From the NCBI GenBank assembly GCA_947628635.1, contig CANRAX010000051.1, positions 1-8,957 on the forward strand: a DNA stretch of 8,957 nucleotides, written 5' to 3'. A model generated the notes under the pieces. It was given only the letters and a program-made list of their open reading frames with translations, was not told where the DNA came from and made no database searches. The DNA comes from an uncultured Bacilli bacterium. GTDB taxonomy: Bacteria; Bacillota_I; Bacilli_A; RF39; UBA660. Position numbers and translations under genes: made by a program. The stretch's first letter is position 1. Every line of letters begins with the position of its first letter. Positions 4,873-8,957 of the stretch are shown here, piece by piece.

Positions 4873-6671
4873 TCTGTTTGAAATTGAGAATTGTAAAGGT
4901 TTGCATAAAAGCCATTCTTCTTTAATAATTCATTATGTGTACCTTGTTCAACAATATCTCCTTCATTTAAAACTAATATTAAATCAGCATTTCTTATAGT
5001 AGATAATCGATGGGCAATTATAAAACTAGTTCGACCTTCCATTAATTTATCCATAGCTTCTTGGATTAATAGTTCTGTTCTAGTATCAACACTACTTGTA
5101 GCTTCATCGAGTATTAAAATTTTTGGATTTGCTAAAATGACACGTGCTATTGTCAAAAGTTGTTTTTGACCACCAGAAATGTTATCAGCTTCCTCATTTA
5201 TTAGCATATCATAACCATCTGGTAGTGTTTTTATAAAATGATCTACACTGGCTGTTTTACATGCTTGTCTTACTTCATCATTGGTAGCGTCCAATTTACC
5301 ATATTTTATATTATCTCTAACAGTTCCACTAAATAACCAAGTATCTTGCAACACCATACCAAATAATTTTCTAATTTCGTGACGATCGAAATCATTTAAA
5401 TTTTTGCCATCTATTAAAATTTTTCCAGAATTTAACTCATAAAAGTGCATTAGTAATTTAACAATCGTTGTTTTGCCAGCTCCGGTTGGACCAACTATGG
5501 CTATTTTTTGTCCATCCTTAATCTTAGCTGAAAAGTTTTTAATAATAATTTTATCATCATTATAGCCAAATTTAACATTGCAAAATTCGATATTGCCTTT
5601 TAAGTTCTCTACTGCCAAAGCATGTTTAGGAGTTATTTGTTCTTCTTCAATGGCTAAGAAAGCAAAGACACGTTCACTGGCAGCAATAGCTGATTGAATG
5701 TTAGCCATAACTTGAGATAATTGATTAATTTGTTGAGTAAAATTACGTACATATTGAGTGAATGATTGGATATCTCCTACTTTGATTTTATCTAGAATAA
5801 CCATATAGCCACCAAGTATTGATATAACTACGTATCCAAGATTACCAATAAATTGCATAATTGGGTGCATAGAAGTACCTAAGAATTGACTTTTCCAAGC
5901 ACTTTGATAAAGTGTTTGATTTAATTCTTTAAATTTCTTAGTAGCATTTTCTTCACCATTAAAGGCTTTAACAATATCATGGCCACCATATATTTCTTCG
6001 ACATGACCATTCATATGACCAAGATAATTTTGTTGCATAACGAAAAATTTTTGACTCTTTTTGATTATTTTATTTAAAATAAACATACAAAATGGTATTA
6101 TTAGTAAAGCTGTAATTGTCATAGGTATATTAATAGATATCATCATAATTAAAACACCAATAATTGTTGCGATACCAGTAACAATAGAAGTTACGGATTG
6201 ATTAAGACATTGTGTTAAAACATCTATATCATTAGTTACAATTGATAACACTTCACCGTGGGTCTTACTATCAAAGTATTTCATAGGTATTTTATTTATT
6301 TTGCTACTTAATTCATTTCTTAATTTATAGGATATATCATTAGAAATACCTGTCATTATTATTCCTTGAATTGCTGAGAATAAGGAACTAATAACATATA
6401 AAATGACTAAAACTAAAGTGGTTTTTTCTATATAAGTAAAGTTTATTCCACCAGTATTAGTTATTTTTTTCATTAAGCCATTGAATATTTCTGTCGTGAT
6501 GTTACCCATAATTTTAGGACCTATTATTAAGAAAACAGTTGAAGCTATTGCAAAAAGAATGACAAAGAAGATTTGTATCTTGTAATTTTTTAAATATGAA
6601 AGTAACGTAAAAAGAGTACCTTTAAAATCCTTAGCTTTTTCTGTTGGTACATTGCGATTAGGTCTAGGCAT
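4863..6671 (-). CDS. ABC exporter half, canonical ATPase subunit
   Basis: This 602-aa protein is a fused permease-ATPase half transporter (type IV ABC exporter). Six membrane helices occupy about residues 30-330, and the NBD spans 358-602. Visible motifs are Walker A GPTGAGKT (394-401), Q-loop Gln442, signature ISGGQ (498-502), Walker B ILILDEATS with catalytic Glu523, D-loop SVD, and switch His554 (AHR). The N-terminus has a cytoplasmic lead of about 25 residues (MPRPNRNVPTEKAKDFKG). Its ATG overlaps the end of the 721-aa partner gene by 8 bp, with GAGGAGG inside the partner's last codons, so translation is coupled. This subunit should supply the catalytically competent site of a heterodimer. 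The substrate (drug, lipid or peptide) cannot be read from sequence. Confidence 0.95.
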   Translation of the reverse strand: MPRPNRNVPTEKAKDFKGTLFTLLSYLKNYKIQIFFVILFAIASTVFLIIGPKIMGNITTEIFNGLMKKITNTGGINFTYIEKTTLVLVILYVISSLFSAIQGIIMTGISNDISYKLRNELSSKINKIPMKYFDSKTHGEVLSIVTNDIDVLTQCLNQSVTSIVTGIATIIGVLIMMISINIPMTITALLIIPFCMFILNKIIKKSQKFFVMQQNYLGHMNGHVEEIYGGHDIVKAFNGEENATKKFKELNQTLYQSAWKSQFLGTSMHPIMQFIGNLGYVVISILGGYMVILDKIKVGDIQSFTQYVRNFTQQINQLSQVMANIQSAIAASERVFAFLAIEEEQITPKHALAVENLKGNIEFCNVKFGYNDDKIIIKNFSAKIKDGQKIAIVGPTGAGKTTIVKLLMHFYELNSGKILIDGKNLNDFDRHEIRKLFGMVLQDTWLFSGTVRDNIKYGKLDATNDEVRQACKTASVDHFIKTLPDGYDMLINEEADNISGGQKQLLTIARVILANPKILILDEATSSVDTRTELLIQEAMDKLMEGRTSFIIAHRLSTIRNADLILVLNEGDIVEQGTHNELLKKNGFYANLYNSQFQTEEE

Positions 6672-8829
6672 TTTCTAATTCCTCCTCACTTAGCTGTGAT
6701 AAAGCTATTTCTTTATATACTTGGCAATTTTTAAGTAAATCTTTATGTTTACCAATTCCAACAACTTCTCCTTCATGTAGAACAACAATTTTGTCAGCAT
6801 GCATAATAGTTGAAATTCTTTGAGCAACTATTAGAACTGTTTTATTTTTAGTTATTTTGGCTAAATCTTTTCGTAATTTGGCGTCTGTTTTATAATCAAG
6901 AGCTGAAAATGAGTCATCAAAAATATAAATGTCCGGATTTTTAGCAATGGCTCTGGCAATAGATAGTCTTTGTTTTTGACCGCCAGAAACATTAGTTCCA
7001 CCTTGAGCTATTTGATAATTTTCTTGATCAGTTAACTTAGAAACAAATTCTTTTGCTTGAGAAATACTAAGAGCTTTTTCGATATCTTCATCAGTTATAT
7101 TTTTGTTTCCATATCGAATGTTTTCTTTAATGGAACCGGTAAATAATATTCCTTTTTGAGGAACATAACCAATCTTTTCTCGAAGTTGTTTAATATCGAC
7201 ATCTTTTATGTTAACGTCATCAATTAATATTTCTCCTCCTGTTACATCATAAAAGCGCGGAATTAAGTTTATTAAAGTAGATTTTCCAGAACCGGTTGAG
7301 CCTATGAAAGCAGTTGTTTCACCAGGGTTAGCAACCAAACTAATATCTGTTATAACATCATAATCGGCGTCCGGATAACGGAATGAGACATTTTTAAATT
7401 CCACTTGGCCTGTTTTAGTTTTAGAAAAATCTTTTGGTTCTTCAGTATCGATGATAGTATTTTTTGTTTCTAAAACTTCTATTACTCTTTTAGCGGAAAC
7501 ATTAGCACGTGGTAACATGATTGACATCATTGAAATCATTAGAAAAGCCATAATTATTTGCATAGTATATTGAATATATGCTAGGATATCCCCTACTTGC
7601 ATAGAACCATTATCAACGCCTTTGGCACCACTATAAACAATTGCTAAACAAACAAAATTCATAACAAGCATCATAATTGGCATCATAAAGCTCATAGTAC
7701 GATTAATAAATATATTTATCTTTGTTAAATCTTTGTTAGCTTTTTCAAATCTTTCTTCTTCATGTTTTTCATTAGAAAAAGCTCTGATAACAGGTAAACC
7801 TGTAAGAATTTCTCTAGTTACTAAGTTTAACTTATCAATTAATTTTTGAACTTTTGTAAATTTAGGCATTGCGATAGCAAATAAGGTAATAACAATAACT
7901 AAAATTGCAACAACAGCTAAGCCAATTATATAAGTCATTGATGAATTAGTGTTAAGGGCTTTAATAACACCGCCTATTCCGATAATAGGTGCATAAATAA
8001 CTACTCTAAAGAGAAAAACTATGACCATTTGAATTTGTTGGATATCATTGGTAGTTCTAGTTATTAAAGACGCAGCTCCAAATTTTTTCATTTCATTTTT
8101 AGAGAAAGAAACAACTTTTTTGAAAACTTTTTCGCGAAGATTTTTTGCTAATCTTCCTGCCATTCTAGCTCCAATAAACACAGTTAAAAGACCAGAAAAC
8201 ATTGCTACAAGAGCTATTAAAATCATAATTGAACCAACTTTTAAGATATAGTTAATTTGTAATTTATCAAGATTAACATTAATTCGTTCATATTCACTTT
8301 TTATAAAATTGATAGCCATTTGATTAATGATTGTATCAGGATAGTCTTTAAATTTTTTATCAATTTCTTTAAACATAGTCTGTTTTTGAGCTTCAGGCGT
8401 GTTTTCTAAAATAGTAAAAATATCCATACCTTCAGGAATGTTTACATATTTATTTAGATTATTATCTTTACTACTAAAGAAATATACTAAAGTCATTGGT
8501 TTTGCCAAAACAGAACTAATTTTTTCTTTATTGGCATTTTTCTTTAATTTGTATATATTTTCACTTTTGTATATATCTTCTTTTTGATAATTTTCTAAAA
8601 TGTAGTTTTTATCTTTTTCGGATAGGAAAAGATTAATTTTATCAAGGGATTTTTGTCCTATTTTTTCAATACTAGCATTTTCAATTCCATTTTGTTGTAC
8701 ACCAATATTTATAATTTTAGATGTATATTCTGGTAAAGTTAAATCAAGATAAGCTTGAATAATTAATAAAAATATTATTGCTATTACGGAAAGAACTTCT
8801 TTTTTTAAATATTTAAAAATCTTTAGCAT
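6664..8829 (-). CDS. ABC exporter half with extracytoplasmic insertion and degenerate ATPase site
   Basis: The 721-aa partner has its first membrane helix at about 10-30, then a roughly 150-residue hydrophilic insertion (45-195). The other five helices run to about 440, and the NBD is C-terminal. Walker A is GSTGSGKST (510-518), Q-loop Gln558, and the signature VSGGQ (614-618). Walker B reads IYIFDDSFS, with Asp639 in place of the catalytic Glu, and the switch histidine is Gln670 (VAQR). The same pair of substitutions marks the degenerate-site subunit of heterodimers such as TM287/288. The insertion between helices 1 and 2 is predicted to be outside the cell, as in BmrD-type subunits, and is rich in K, N and E. 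The length is typical of the extended Clostridia/Erysipelotrichia subgroup. The ATG follows AAGGAGG. Its start overlaps the stop codon of the upstream partial gene by 7 nt, and its end overlaps the 602-aa partner. Confidence 0.95.
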   Translation of the reverse strand: MLKIFKYLKKEVLSVIAIIFLLIIQAYLDLTLPEYTSKIINIGVQQNGIENASIEKIGQKSLDKINLFLSEKDKNYILENYQKEDIYKSENIYKLKKNANKEKISSVLAKPMTLVYFFSSKDNNLNKYVNIPEGMDIFTILENTPEAQKQTMFKEIDKKFKDYPDTIINQMAINFIKSEYERINVNLDKLQINYILKVGSIMILIALVAMFSGLLTVFIGARMAGRLAKNLREKVFKKVVSFSKNEMKKFGAASLITRTTNDIQQIQMVIVFLFRVVIYAPIIGIGGVIKALNTNSSMTYIIGLAVVAILVIVITLFAIAMPKFTKVQKLIDKLNLVTREILTGLPVIRAFSNEKHEEERFEKANKDLTKINIFINRTMSFMMPIMMLVMNFVCLAIVYSGAKGVDNGSMQVGDILAYIQYTMQIIMAFLMISMMSIMLPRANVSAKRVIEVLETKNTIIDTEEPKDFSKTKTGQVEFKNVSFRYPDADYDVITDISLVANPGETTAFIGSTGSGKSTLINLIPRFYDVTGGEILIDDVNIKDVDIKQLREKIGYVPQKGILFTGSIKENIRYGNKNITDEDIEKALSISQAKEFVSKLTDQENYQIAQGGTNVSGGQKQRLSIARAIAKNPDIYIFDDSFSALDYKTDAKLRKDLAKITKNKTVLIVAQRISTIMHADKIVVLHEGEVVGIGKHKDLLKNCQVYKEIALSQLSEEELENA

Positions 8830-8957
8830 TTTTTATCCTCCTTACATATTCCATAAAATATTATGTTTAATTTTAATAAATATTTATCTTTAACTTTTTC
8901 TAAATCATTTGTTTTAGAATATTCATCTAAAGCAAAGAAAAGATTATGTGAGATAAA
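8823..8957 (-). CDS. C-terminal end of an off-window gene preceding the ABC operon (possibly MarR-like)
   Basis: A minus-strand frame is open from the window edge (8957) to TAA at 8823-8825. It gives 44 residues that are helical and charged: LDEYSKTNDLEKVKDKYLL, then KLNIIFYGICKEDKKC. The stop lies just inside the 721-aa gene (ATGCTAA arrangement, 7-nt overlap), and the AGGAGG site of that gene is within the last codons. The close overlap implies one operon. A MarR- or TetR-like regulator is a common neighbour of such exporters and would fit the helical tail, but 44 residues cannot establish it. The 5' end lies outside the window. Confidence 0.7.
   Translation of the reverse strand, partial: FISHNLFFALDEYSKTNDLEKVKDKYLLKLNIIFYGICKEDKKC

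Noticed and set aside
1..8957. Mycoplasma-type genetic code (TGA as Trp)
   Set aside because: Genes read full length with the standard code, and the tryptophan codons I checked are TGG.
1..8957. CRISPR arrays, tRNA or rRNA genes, insertion sequences
   Set aside because: I saw no regularly spaced repeats, no cloverleaf-like segment, and no transposase or terminal inverted repeats.

Overview
The window is a low-GC, AT-rich bacterial chromosome segment. Translation uses the standard code: tryptophan is TGG, stops are TAA or TAG, and no gene needs TGA read through. Purine-rich Shine-Dalgarno sites (AGGAGG, AGGTG), TTGA..-17-TATAAT promoters, a SpoIIM-type membrane protein and a heterodimeric ABC exporter point to a Bacillota lineage (Bacilli/Erysipelotrichia/RF39-like, or a Clostridia relative). 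I cannot place it further. Coding density is high, and nearly all genes lie on the minus strand.

Left region (1-2060) looks accessory. A 243-aa secreted or membrane-anchored protein carries a phage baseplate/tail-fibre type C-terminal domain (112-843, minus). It is divergent from a 72-aa XRE-family repressor (970-1188, plus). The 126-bp gap holds two near-identical 16-bp dyads, 31 bp centre to centre, and one of them sits inside the spacer of an excellent minus-strand promoter. This is the most distinctive signal in the window: a repressor-controlled tail-fibre-like surface protein with no other phage genes in view. The repressor gene converges on a second HTH gene (1224-1991), whose promoter has the same TTGATT-17-TATAAT layout and a degenerate version of the same dyad in its spacer.

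Middle region (2068-3794). A SpoIIM/DUF95-like membrane protein is divergent from a 28-aa, TTG-initiated single-pass membrane protein that may be Prli42/DUF4044-like. The gap between them carries nested palindromes. Strong hairpins separate this from an unrecognised 106-aa protein and from a two-gene unit: a 323-aa Q/P-rich membrane-anchored protein of unknown function followed 14 nt later by a compact GloB-like metallo-beta-lactamase-fold hydrolase.

Right region (4863-8957) is a minus-strand operon. The end of an off-window gene overlaps the start of a 721-aa ABC exporter half with a large extracytoplasmic insertion and a degenerate ATPase site (Walker B DD, switch Gln). That half overlaps by 8 bp a 602-aa half with canonical motifs. 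Together they should form one asymmetric heterodimeric exporter of the TM287/288-BmrCD kind. The off-window gene could be a small regulator, but only 44 residues are visible.
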